Of a stretch of 64,000 bases of DNA, positions 35,702-42,850 are shown in pieces (position 1 is the stretch's first letter; every line of letters starts with the position of its first letter). Under the pieces are notes generated by a model. The model did not search any database and had not been told where the DNA came from. It saw nothing but the letters and a program-made list of their open reading frames with translations. This stretch comes from Nitrosopumilus adriaticus. GTDB lineage: Archaea > Thermoproteota > Nitrososphaeria > Nitrososphaerales > Nitrosopumilaceae. Where the stretch lies: contig NZ_CP011070.1 in the NCBI RefSeq assembly GCF_000956175.1, positions 62,001 to 126,000 of the forward strand, read 5' to 3'. Made by a program: the position numbers and the translations under genes.

Positions 35702-35735
35702 TTATAACGGCGTTTCAAATTTTATAACGGCGTTT
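35702..35735. repeat. doubled TTATAACGGCGTTT element upstream of the ferredoxin gene
   Basis: Two exact 14-bp copies at 35702-35715 and 35722-35735, period 20 bp, contain the imperfect dyad AACG-G-CGTT. On the minus strand, the sense of the ferredoxin gene, they read AAACGCCGTTATAA and lie about 20-53 bp upstream of the TATA-like box at 35675-35682. Position and two-turn spacing suggest an activator or repressor site. They also directly follow the stop of the frameshifted gene at 35756. Confidence 0.6.
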
Positions 35736-35755
35736 AAAATCTGATCGCTATTGTT

Positions 35756-36374
35756 TCATAAATTTTGATGCTCTATTTTGAATGATCTGTGATCATTTTC
35801 TTCCAAACTAGTAAAAATCAGATTGTTCTGATTTTTTTTAATAAAGTAGACACCTGTTTTTTCAGATTTTATGATCTGTTTTCCTCCTGGTGATATTATC
35901 CACCCAACATTTTCTTTCTTTCTTGCCATTCCAGTAACAACAACTTGTGAACTTGTTTGATTTGCCAGAGATGATAGAAGCATTATACATGAATTAACAA
36001 ATCTTGCAGATTCTAGATCATCAAACATGTTGTAAACTCCATTAAACGAATCAATTACAACTAGAAATTTCTCCTTTGAAACTTTGGAGATAATTTCAGT
36101 TAATTTTTCTTCTCCAGTTTTCTTTTTCAGGGTGAAAAATTATTACATTTTTATTTTTTGGAATCATGCCAGATTCAACATATCCAGTATAAAGTAAATC
36201 CAAGTCCACAAAAATTATCTTGTTTTCTATAGAACTGATTAATCTATAAAGAAATTCTATCTTGTGAAAAGGTTCAGAGCACAAAACTAAACTTGGAATA
36301 TTTAGCTCAAACTCATTTTTAATGTGTACCAAATTATTATCTAAAATTAACTCAGGACTTTTATCCAACACCAC
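35756..36374 (-). pseudogene. RecA/KaiC-like ATPase-fold gene split by a frameshift
   Basis: Two consecutive minus-strand frames read as one protein of about 205 aa. The first part (from 36374) runs to HPEKENWRRKIN and stops at 36096; the second frame continues from about 36127 as KTGEEKLTEIISKVSKEKF and runs to 35756. A +1 shift, or one base too many, in the run GAAAAAGAAAAC on the minus strand joins them. FLVVIDSFNGV looks like a Walker B strand of a RecA-type fold, and VVVTGMARKK follows; the Walker A loop is degenerate (LCSEPFHKIEF). Either a decayed gene, a sequencing error in an A run, or programmed shifting. Confidence 0.75.
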
Positions 36375-36397
36375 TTTAGCATTTTACAGATATAATA

Positions 36398-37549
36398 ATG
36401 AATTTAACTTCAAAAGATATTTCTGGTGATTTTCCAGATTCAAATAAAATCTATCTAAATAATGCATCAGTTTCTTTGATGCCTACTCAAAGCATAGAGG
36501 ATATGAAAGAATTTCTAATTTCATACAATTCAATTGGTCCGGATTCAAAGGATTCAGAACCATTTGTAACTGAAAAACTACAAAATGTCAGAAAAATAAT
36601 TTCAAAAATCATATCATGTCAACCTGATGAGGTAGTTCTTACTCAAAGCACAACAGATGGAATAAATTTTGTAGCAAATGGTCTATCTTTTGATGATAAA
36701 TCAAATATCATCATTCGTGGGATGGGACATGAACATCATGCTAACTATTATCCTTGGATTCAACTCAAAGACAAAATTTCAATAAAAAATCTCAACATTG
36801 ACAAAAATGGTCTTTTCAAATTAGATGATCTAGAATCTCTAGTTGATCAAAACACAAAACTAGTTGCTTTGAGTCATGCATTATACAATACTGGTTCAAT
36901 TTTACCTATAGAAGAGATTGTAAAAATTCTTGATGATAAAATTCCATTCTTTATTGATAGTGCGCAAACTGTAGGATGCATAGGTGAAATGGATGTATCA
37001 AAAATTAAATGTAATTTTATGTCATTTAATGGCTCAAAATGGCTTTGCGGACCAATGGGTACTGGATTATTTTACTGCAATAGAAAATCAAGTGAATTAC
37101 TAAAACCTATGACTATTGGAGGTGAGTCTGCAATAATTTATGATGAAACTAATCTTGCTTTCAAAGAACTTCCCGACAAATTCCAAACTGGTTTTAGAAA
37201 TTATGTTGGAATAGTAGGCTTGGAATCATCTGCAAGGTATTTGATGAATTTTGGTTTGAATAATATCCGACAAAAAAATCAGTACCTGTCAAATCTATTC
37301 AGAGAAGAACTATCAAAAATTCCTGATATTATTTTGTATGGACCTGATGACCCAAATCAAAGAACAAGTATCGTATCTTTTAATCTAAAAGGACATGATT
37401 CTCAAGAAATAGTAGATAGACTTGAAAAGCAAAATATCATTTTAGCAGTAAGAGAAATTATGGAGCAAAAAATTATCCGAGCATCTCCCCATTTTTTCAA
37501 TACTGAATCTGAAATGCTTCAGGTAATTGATGAAATAAAGAAACTATAG
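36398..37549 (+). CDS. class V aminotransferase (cysteine desulfurase/epimerase-like)
   Basis: A 383-aa PLP enzyme. IYLNNASVSLMP opening, TQSTTDGINFVANGLSF, FFIDSAQTVGCIGEMDV with the PLP-binding Asp and Gln, and the Schiff-base motif FNGSKWLCGPMGTGLFYC near residue 210 assign it to the aminotransferase class V fold. It resembles SufS/CsdA and isopenicillin-N-epimerase-like members. The loop with the catalytic Cys of desulfurases is not obvious, so the substrate is open. It diverges from the frameshifted RecA-like gene and converges on the Lrp-domain gene, overlapping its stop by 6 bp. Confidence 0.88.
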   Translation: MNLTSKDISGDFPDSNKIYLNNASVSLMPTQSIEDMKEFLISYNSIGPDSKDSEPFVTEKLQNVRKIISKIISCQPDEVVLTQSTTDGINFVANGLSFDDKSNIIIRGMGHEHHANYYPWIQLKDKISIKNLNIDKNGLFKLDDLESLVDQNTKLVALSHALYNTGSILPIEEIVKILDDKIPFFIDSAQTVGCIGEMDVSKIKCNFMSFNGSKWLCGPMGTGLFYCNRKSSELLKPMTIGGESAIIYDETNLAFKELPDKFQTGFRNYVGIVGLESSARYLMNFGLNNIRQKNQYLSNLFREELSKIPDIILYGPDDPNQRTSIVSFNLKGHDSQEIVDRLEKQNIILAVREIMEQKIIRASPHFFNTESEMLQVIDEIKKL

Positions 37550-37801
37550 ATTTTCTTGTTCTTCAATGACCATCATGGTCAATGTTGATTGAACTTTACT
37601 GATTTTTCTAACTTTATTGGTGATAATTGCACGTAGTTTTTCTGCATCATTAGATGTCAATTTTAATACAATATCGTATACTCCGTAGACACCCTGAATT
37701 TCGTATTTGATGTCCTCATCAGCTAGAATCTGTTTTACTTCATTGATTATTGATTCATCTGATCCCAAATCAGAATTTAATAGAACATATGCAGTAGGCA
37801 C
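37544..37801 (-). CDS. stand-alone Lrp/AsnC ligand-binding (RAM) domain protein
   Basis: An 85-aa protein consisting only of the alpha-beta RAM domain of Lrp-type regulators: AYVLLNSDLGSDESIINEV, then IKYEIQGVYGVYDIVLKL, then KVRKISKVQSTLTMMVI. The GVYDIVLK strand forms the effector-binding dimer interface in the family. There is no helix-turn-helix, so it would act by pairing with full-length Lrp proteins or as an amino acid sensor. GTG start. Confidence 0.88.
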   Translation of the reverse strand: MPTAYVLLNSDLGSDESIINEVKQILADEDIKYEIQGVYGVYDIVLKLTSNDAEKLRAIITNKVRKISKVQSTLTMMVIEEQENL

Positions 37802-37876
37802 AGGATGATTTTCATCAAACAGTATTTAACTTTTCATAGTTCATAAATTGATTAATTACTAGTAGATTCTATTGAT

Positions 37877-38518
37877 ATGAAACCAATAGATCTTACACTT
37901 ACAATATCAAAATCCATTCCAAGTTTTCCAGATTCCCCAAAACCTCAATTCATTTTATGGTCTGATATCAAAGATGATGGATATAATCTTGAATTATTAT
38001 TTCTAAGTTCTCACACTGGGACCCATATTGATGCACCATACCATTTTGTTAAAGATGGGATAAAGATTCATCAAATTCCCCTTGATAGACTGATTGGAAA
38101 AGCCATTCTAATTAAACTCAAAAAAACTAGAAATTCCCCAATAACAAAGGAAGATATTATTTTATTTGAAAAAAACAATGGAATTATCCCAAATGATTCA
38201 TCAATCTTCTTTTTTACTGAATGGCAAAAAAATCTAAAAAACGATAATTATTTTTCAGAAAATCCAGGACTGGACAAATCATCTGCTGACTATCTTGTAT
38301 CAAAAAAGATCAATCTTGTTGGAATAGATTCCCCAAGTATTGATCTAGGCATAGATGATTCATTTACTGTTCACCATATTTTCTCAAAAAACAATATCTT
38401 GATTGTAGAAAATCTTGCAAATTTGAATAAAATTCCTTCTAGAGAATTTACTTTTACAATTCTACCATTAAAACTCAAAGATGCAACAGGCTCACCTGTA
38501 AGAGCAGTAGCATCATAA
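37877..38518 (+). CDS. cyclase family protein (kynurenine formamidase-like metal hydrolase)
   Basis: A 213-aa protein with the signature SSHTGTHIDAPYHF (HxGTHxDxxxH, metal ligands) near residue 50, DLTLTISKSIPSFP-type N-terminus and a late VGIDSPSIDLG, all typical of the PF04199 cyclase family. Members hydrolyse formamides or cyclic amides; arylformamidase is the best-known. No tryptophan catabolism genes are nearby, so the substrate is unknown. It is 52 bp upstream of the phosphatase gene. Confidence 0.88.
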   Translation: MKPIDLTLTISKSIPSFPDSPKPQFILWSDIKDDGYNLELLFLSSHTGTHIDAPYHFVKDGIKIHQIPLDRLIGKAILIKLKKTRNSPITKEDIILFEKNNGIIPNDSSIFFFTEWQKNLKNDNYFSENPGLDKSSADYLVSKKINLVGIDSPSIDLGIDDSFTVHHIFSKNNILIVENLANLNKIPSREFTFTILPLKLKDATGSPVRAVAS

Positions 38519-38570
38519 TTTTGTTCATTATTTCGCAATGCTAAAAATATAGCAAATTCCTATTACGCAT

Positions 38571-39065
38571 ATGAGTAAACCTGGAAATTTATGGAGAAAA
38601 GTTCATGGAAAAATTACAAAAAAACCAACAAACTTTTCTTGGTTAATCGATGAACAATTAGCTGGTTCTGGATTCCCAACGACTTTTGATGAATTTAATT
38701 GGCTTTTAGATCAAGGTGTAAAATCAATTGTTACTATGACTGAGAATGCATTACCTGATGATTGGATAGAAAACATTGGTTATCTTCATGTTCCCACACC
38801 TGATCTAACTGCACCAGATATGGATAAGATAGATTTAGCAGTGGATTTTATTCATGAACGAATTAACAACAATCAATCTGTTATGGTTCATTGTGCAGCT
38901 GGAATGGGAAGAGCAGGAACAATTCTTGCATGTTATTTTGTAAAATATAAAAAATATGCAGCAAAAGATGCAATTAAAAAAATTCGAGATGAAAGACCAG
39001 GCTCTATTCAGTCTGAAGTGCAAGAACTAGCTATTGGTTTTTATGAAAAACATGTGAGAAATTAG
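38571..39065 (+). CDS. dual-specificity protein phosphatase
   Basis: A 164-aa phosphatase of the DSP/cyclin-dependent kinase inhibitor-3-like type. The P-loop is VHCAAGMGRAGT (C-x5-R, Cys near residue 105), a general-acid Asp probably sits in PTPDLTAPD, and the N-terminal LIDEQLAGSGFPTT resembles other archaeal tyrosine/dual-specificity phosphatases. It could reverse Ser/Thr/Tyr or phosphoinositide-like phosphorylation; with the COG2112 kinase in the same window it shows that phosphoprotein signalling is present. Confidence 0.92.
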   Translation: MSKPGNLWRKVHGKITKKPTNFSWLIDEQLAGSGFPTTFDEFNWLLDQGVKSIVTMTENALPDDWIENIGYLHVPTPDLTAPDMDKIDLAVDFIHERINNNQSVMVHCAAGMGRAGTILACYFVKYKKYAAKDAIKKIRDERPGSIQSEVQELAIGFYEKHVRN

Positions 39066-39067
39066 TT

Positions 39068-39214
39068 TTAAACAAATTCAGAAACTAATTTTCCATCTAC
39101 AACTTTAATTTTCAAAGTTTTATTTTCTTGGAAAATCATAGTTAATCCACCGTCTGAATCAGGATCTTCAACTTTTACAAGTTCTAACATTTTGATTGCA
39201 TCAAATTTTTCCAT
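39068..39214 (-). CDS. small protein, paralogue A (48 aa)
   Basis: Short gene from ATG at 39214 to TAA at 39068. The product has the pattern LVKVEDPDSDGGLTMIFQEN followed by KTLKIKVVDGKLV. It is clearly related to the neighbouring 50-aa protein at 39224-39376: both have E-x-P-D-[SK]-x-[DE]-G-[LI]-T-[MF]-IF and then [FL]-x-IK-[AV]-[VI]-DGK. The fold should be a small beta hairpin sheet. Start lies 10 bp after the stop of its paralogue, so they are one transcript. Function unknown. Confidence 0.75.
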   Translation of the reverse strand: MEKFDAIKMLELVKVEDPDSDGGLTMIFQENKTLKIKVVDGKLVSEFV

Positions 39215-39223
39215 TCATATCAC

Positions 39224-39376
39224 CTATTCTGGAATTGATACGGTCTCAATCTTTCCATCAATTGCTTTGATGAACAAAAACCTGTTGTCCTTAAAGATAA
39301 AGGTAATTCCGTCTTCTTTATCAGGTTCTTCAACTTCAAGAATTGGTTGTCCTAACAGACCATCGTATTTTGCCAT
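39224..39376 (-). CDS. small protein, paralogue B (50 aa)
   Basis: Short gene from ATG at 39376 to TAG at 39224. Key segment ILEVEEPDKEDGITFIFKDN then FLFIKAIDGKIETVSIPE. It is the first of a tandem pair with the 48-aa gene downstream and lies 30 bp after the stop of the 178-aa gene at 39407-39943. Both copies keep the acidic PDxxDG turn, which could be a metal or ligand loop. I do not recognise a family. Confidence 0.75.
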   Translation of the reverse strand: MAKYDGLLGQPILEVEEPDKEDGITFIFKDNRFLFIKAIDGKIETVSIPE

Positions 39377-39406
39377 ATTGATTCTCTCAAAAAGTTCCTT
39401 ATATCC

Positions 39407-39943
39407 CTAATTGATTGTTATCTCAATTTCACTAGAATTATTCTTGATACTTCCAGTTTCTGTATAGTCATGTTTTTGCCATGATGCAAATGCTTCAGCA
39501 CTAATCTTGTGTTTACCTTTTCCCAAATCTGATGCCTTGAATACAAATTTCTCATCAAAGTCAAAAAGCTCTTGCCTTACTTCTTCTTCAGATAGTCTGA
39601 TAAATGGCTCAAAATTTTTGGCTACCTGAACCCAAATCCTTCTATCTTTCATTGGATTGACTAGTTTAGGATTTCTAGTCCAAAAGATTGATGCCTTTCT
39701 ATAGGTATCAATGGTTCTGCCCAATTCCTTCTTTCTGAATCCGCCTGATGTCAATTTAATCCCGTATTTCATTTTGAATGAAACATCGTTGTTATTGTAG
39801 GCCTTAGTCCAATTTGCCTCATTAAACGCATTTCTAAGGTCTCCCTCGACTGAAAATTGCACATTTATCTCTACATTTTCATCAGATGAGTACTCATCCT
39901 TTGAATTTGCTAGTTTTATCTCTGAAATCTTACTTTCTGCCAT
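39407..39943 (-). CDS. hypothetical beta-rich cytoplasmic protein
   Basis: A 178-aa hydrophilic protein without signal peptide. It reads as an immunoglobulin- or arrestin-like beta sandwich: KISEIKLANSKDEYSSDENVEINVQF (in parts), VSFKMKYGIKLTSGGF, IWVQVAKNFEPFIRL, KFVFKASDLGKGKHKISAEAF, SSEIEITIN. The SxxEYSSDENVEINV start resembles domains that bind other proteins. No catalytic motif seen. It diverges from rpo11 across 51 bp and is the first gene of a minus-strand group with the two 50-aa paralogues. Confidence 0.75.
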   Translation of the reverse strand: MAESKISEIKLANSKDEYSSDENVEINVQFSVEGDLRNAFNEANWTKAYNNNDVSFKMKYGIKLTSGGFRKKELGRTIDTYRKASIFWTRNPKLVNPMKDRRIWVQVAKNFEPFIRLSEEEVRQELFDFDEKFVFKASDLGKGKHKISAEAFASWQKHDYTETGSIKNNSSEIEITIN

Positions 39944-39994
39944 TCCTACCGCTCATAATGATTTATATCCGCAATAAGTGCTTTTTCTGAATAC

Positions 39995-40273
39995 ATGAAC
40001 GCACAAGTGATCAGTTCTGAACCAAAAGAAATCAGCCTTTCCATCACTGAGACTGATATAGGAATTTTATACATTATTCAACATGAACTCCTAAAAGGAT
40101 CAAATATTGATTTTGCAGGAGTTATAGTAAAACATCCCCTTACCAATGAATGCTGGATGAGAATTAACTCCAGCACAAAACCTCTGGGAGAAATTAAAAA
40201 AGCAACAGATTCCGCAATAAAAATGGCAGAAGAGTTCAAACAACTGTTTAATTCTAAAATTAAGGTAAATTAG
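39995..40273 (+). CDS. rpo11: RNA polymerase subunit Rpo11 (RpoL)
   Basis: A 92-aa homologue of archaeal subunit L/eukaryotic Rpb11, which with Rpo3 starts polymerase assembly. Typical stretch: GILYIIQHELLKGSNIDFAGVIVKHPLTNECWMRI in parts, that is the YxxxHPL core, followed by a C-terminal helix (AIKMAEEFKQLFNSKI). Its stop is one base before the TTG of TFS, giving a transcription-factor operon that continues into PCNA. Confidence 0.93.
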   Translation: MNAQVISSEPKEISLSITETDIGILYIIQHELLKGSNIDFAGVIVKHPLTNECWMRINSSTKPLGEIKKATDSAIKMAEEFKQLFNSKIKVN

Positions 40274-40274
40274 A

Positions 40275-40592
40275 TTGAAATTTTGCCCCAAATGTGAGGT
40301 CAAATTAAAGAAGGGTGCTTCTGGTCTTGAATGCTCAAAATGTGGCTATGTAGAAGGACAAAAAGTAAAAGAGACAAAAAAAATTATTGAGGAAGAGAAA
40401 GAAGATTTTTCACTTTTAGCTTTTGAAGGAGATGAAGGAGAAGATACTCATCCAACAATCAAATTAGATTGTGAGAAATGCGGTCATGATGAGGCAGTTT
40501 GGTGGATGTTTCAAACTAGAAGTGCAGACGAACCTACAACCAGATTTTATCGTTGTCAGAAATGTAAATACACCTGGCGAGATTACACATAA
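40275..40592 (+). CDS. tfs: transcription elongation factor TFS
   Basis: A 105-aa protein with two zinc ribbons, the archaeal relative of TFIIS and Rpb9. N-terminal ribbon: FCPKCEVKLK...LECSKCGYVEG. C-terminal ribbon: LDCEKCGHDEAVWWMFQTRSADEPTTRFYRCQKCKYTWRDY in parts, including the acidic RSADE tip that stimulates transcript cleavage by RNA polymerase, so it should be an active cleavage factor. TTG start. Lies between rpo11 (1 bp) and pcn (34 bp). Confidence 0.96.
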   Translation: MKFCPKCEVKLKKGASGLECSKCGYVEGQKVKETKKIIEEEKEDFSLLAFEGDEGEDTHPTIKLDCEKCGHDEAVWWMFQTRSADEPTTRFYRCQKCKYTWRDYT

Positions 40593-40626
40593 CGTTTAAC
40601 TGGAACTTTAAGTCAAGAAAATTGAT

Positions 40627-41373
40627 TTGACTTTTGGAGCAAAAACAAGTGGTTCTGATGATCTAAAGGCAATCATATCTGCAATATCTACACTTGTTGA
40701 AGAAGCTACTTTTGTTGCAACAGCAGAAGGAATTACCTTTAGAGGAATGGATCCATCACATGTCGCTTTAATTGATATATCGTGGCCTAATTCTGCATTT
40801 GAAAAATATGAATGTGATAGTGATATTAAATTTGGAGTTAGAATTGATGAATTTTCAAAACTTATCAAAAGAGCTGACAAAAAAGATAGCATAGAGATTA
40901 GCATCTCTGAACAAAACATGTTACTAGTTACTGTTGGAAAAAATAAAAAATACAAAATGCGTTTAATTGAAAGTTCTGCTACAGATACCCCGTTACCAAA
41001 AATTCCATATGATTCTAAAATTGTCTTGTCATCATCAAAATTTGATAAAATTCTCGGCGATGTGCAAGTAGTATCAGATTATCTGACAATCCATACATCT
41101 GATTCTAAGGGTGACTTTTCAGGCAAAGGTGATTCTGGAGAGGTAGTTATTGATTTGGATAAAGAAGATGAAGAGATTGAAGAAATCTCTTCAAAAGAAG
41201 ACAGTGTTGGAACTTATAGTCTTGAGTATCTAAATCCAGTAGTAAAGGCAGTAGGTACAACTGCAGGCTTTATCACATGTGAGTTTTCAAGCGCAAAACC
41301 TCTTAGAATTGAATTTAAAGTAGCAAATATTGGCAGAATTCACTTTTACCTAGCCCCACGCGTGGAAAGTTAA
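40627..41373 (+). CDS. pcn: DNA polymerase sliding clamp PCNA
   Basis: A 248-aa clamp with TTG start. Two PCNA folds are visible: N-terminal part with EATFVATAEGITFRGMDPSHVALIDISWP, the interdomain connecting loop region around GDSGEVVIDLDKEDEEI, and the C-terminal SLEYLNPVVKAVGTTAGFITCEF with the terminal IHFYLAPRVES. It forms a trimeric ring that tethers PolD and other enzymes. Only one copy appears in the window, consistent with a homotrimer. It follows rpo11 and tfs and precedes aspartate kinase. Confidence 0.96.
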   Translation: MTFGAKTSGSDDLKAIISAISTLVEEATFVATAEGITFRGMDPSHVALIDISWPNSAFEKYECDSDIKFGVRIDEFSKLIKRADKKDSIEISISEQNMLLVTVGKNKKYKMRLIESSATDTPLPKIPYDSKIVLSSSKFDKILGDVQVVSDYLTIHTSDSKGDFSGKGDSGEVVIDLDKEDEEIEEISSKEDSVGTYSLEYLNPVVKAVGTTAGFITCEFSSAKPLRIEFKVANIGRIHFYLAPRVES

Positions 41374-41408
41374 AGCATTTAAAGATTAACTAATTCAGGT
41401 ACTTTGAA

Positions 41409-42812
41409 TTGAGACTCGTAATAAAATATGGTGGAACATCAATTTCTGCTACAAAAGATATCCAAGCAATAGCTAAACAGATTAACTCACTATCAAAGAA
41501 ACATCAAATTGTAGTTGTTTGTTCTGCAACAAGTGGTACAACTGATGATCTAATAGAAATATCAGAATCAATCAAAAAAGAAAATAAATCAAAAGCTGAA
41601 CAACTTGCATCAAAGATTACAAATCGACATAAACAGTTAGCAAAACAATCAATCAAAAAATCTGATTTACAAAAAAAATTATTAAGAAAACTAGATGAAG
41701 ATTTTTCAGAACTTCTTGCTTTAATTGATGGAATGGTTCTACTTGGTGAAGTTACAGCCAGATCAATGGATTATCTGATTTCATTTGGTGAAAGATTATC
41801 CATAAAGTTAATCTCAGCAGCAATTAATGATTCAGGAAAGAAATCAATTCCTCTTACTGGAAAAGAAGTGGGAATAATCACTGATTCTAATTTTGGTGAA
41901 TCAAAACCACTAATGGATACTACAAGACTTCGAGTATCAAAGACTGTAGATGATTTATTCTCAAAGAAGACTGTTCCTGTAGTGGGAGGATTTGCAGGTG
42001 CAGATCAACATGGACATGTAACTACGTTTGGCAGAGGTGGTTCTGATTATTCTGCAACAACTATTGGCTCTTGTATGAAAGCAGATGAAATTTGGTTGAT
42101 GAGTGATGTTGATGGACTAATGACTGCAGATCCAAAAATTGTAAAGAATGCAAAATTACTCAAAGAAGTTTCATACATTGAAGCAGTAGAGATGGCCATG
42201 TTTGGTGCCAAGCAAATTCATCCAAGAACCTTTGAGCCCCTACTATCAAAGAAAATTCCCATGAAGATCAGAAATTCCTTTAATGTCAAGAATGAAGGAA
42301 CATTGGTAACTGTATCTCCATCAGCTTCTGTAAAAAATACTGTCAAATGTGTAAGTAATGTTCAAAATAATGGGCTAATTGATATTCGAGGCGGTAGTAT
42401 GGTTGGAACTCCTGGAACTGCAGCAAAAATATTTGAAACATTAGCAAAATCTGGCATAAATGTAATGATGATCTCACAAAATCCATCAGAATCAAGCATC
42501 ACAATTGTGGTAAAAAATACTGATCTTGATAAAGCAGTAAGTGCACTAGAGATGGAATTATTAGGAAAAATCATCAAAAAACTGGAAATTACTACTAATG
42601 TAGCAATTATTGCATTGATTGGTTCTGGAATGAGAGGAACAGTTGGGGTAGCATCAAGAGTATTTGGAGCAATTGAGAAAAATAAAATCAATGTATCCAT
42701 GATAACCCAAGGTTCATCAGAACTAAACCTTGCATTTGTTGTCAAAAATTCTGATACATCAGCAGCAGTACGGGCATTGCATGATGCATTTGAACTAGAT
42801 AAAATCAATTAA
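41409..42812 (+). CDS. lysC: aspartate kinase
   Basis: First step of the aspartate pathway to threonine, methionine and lysine. The 467-aa protein starts with LVIKYGGTSI (a TTG start), has the GGFAGADQHGHVTTFGRGGSDYSAT substrate loop in parts near residue 195-215, a DVDGLMTADPKIV motif, and two C-terminal ACT domains (about 315-390 and 395-465; NVMMISQNPSESS and INVSMITQGSSELN) that normally give feedback inhibition. It lies 35 bp downstream of pcn. Confidence 0.95.
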   Translation: MRLVIKYGGTSISATKDIQAIAKQINSLSKKHQIVVVCSATSGTTDDLIEISESIKKENKSKAEQLASKITNRHKQLAKQSIKKSDLQKKLLRKLDEDFSELLALIDGMVLLGEVTARSMDYLISFGERLSIKLISAAINDSGKKSIPLTGKEVGIITDSNFGESKPLMDTTRLRVSKTVDDLFSKKTVPVVGGFAGADQHGHVTTFGRGGSDYSATTIGSCMKADEIWLMSDVDGLMTADPKIVKNAKLLKEVSYIEAVEMAMFGAKQIHPRTFEPLLSKKIPMKIRNSFNVKNEGTLVTVSPSASVKNTVKCVSNVQNNGLIDIRGGSMVGTPGTAAKIFETLAKSGINVMMISQNPSESSITIVVKNTDLDKAVSALEMELLGKIIKKLEITTNVAIIALIGSGMRGTVGVASRVFGAIEKNKINVSMITQGSSELNLAFVVKNSDTSAAVRALHDAFELDKIN

Positions 42813-42850
42813 GATAAAATCATTTAAGGGCATAAACCAAATTAGATTTA

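Noticed and set aside
42362-42808. 148-aa antisense frame inside lysC
   Set aside because: It lies wholly within the ACT-domain part of aspartate kinase and its composition mirrors the sense codons; no promoter is visible.
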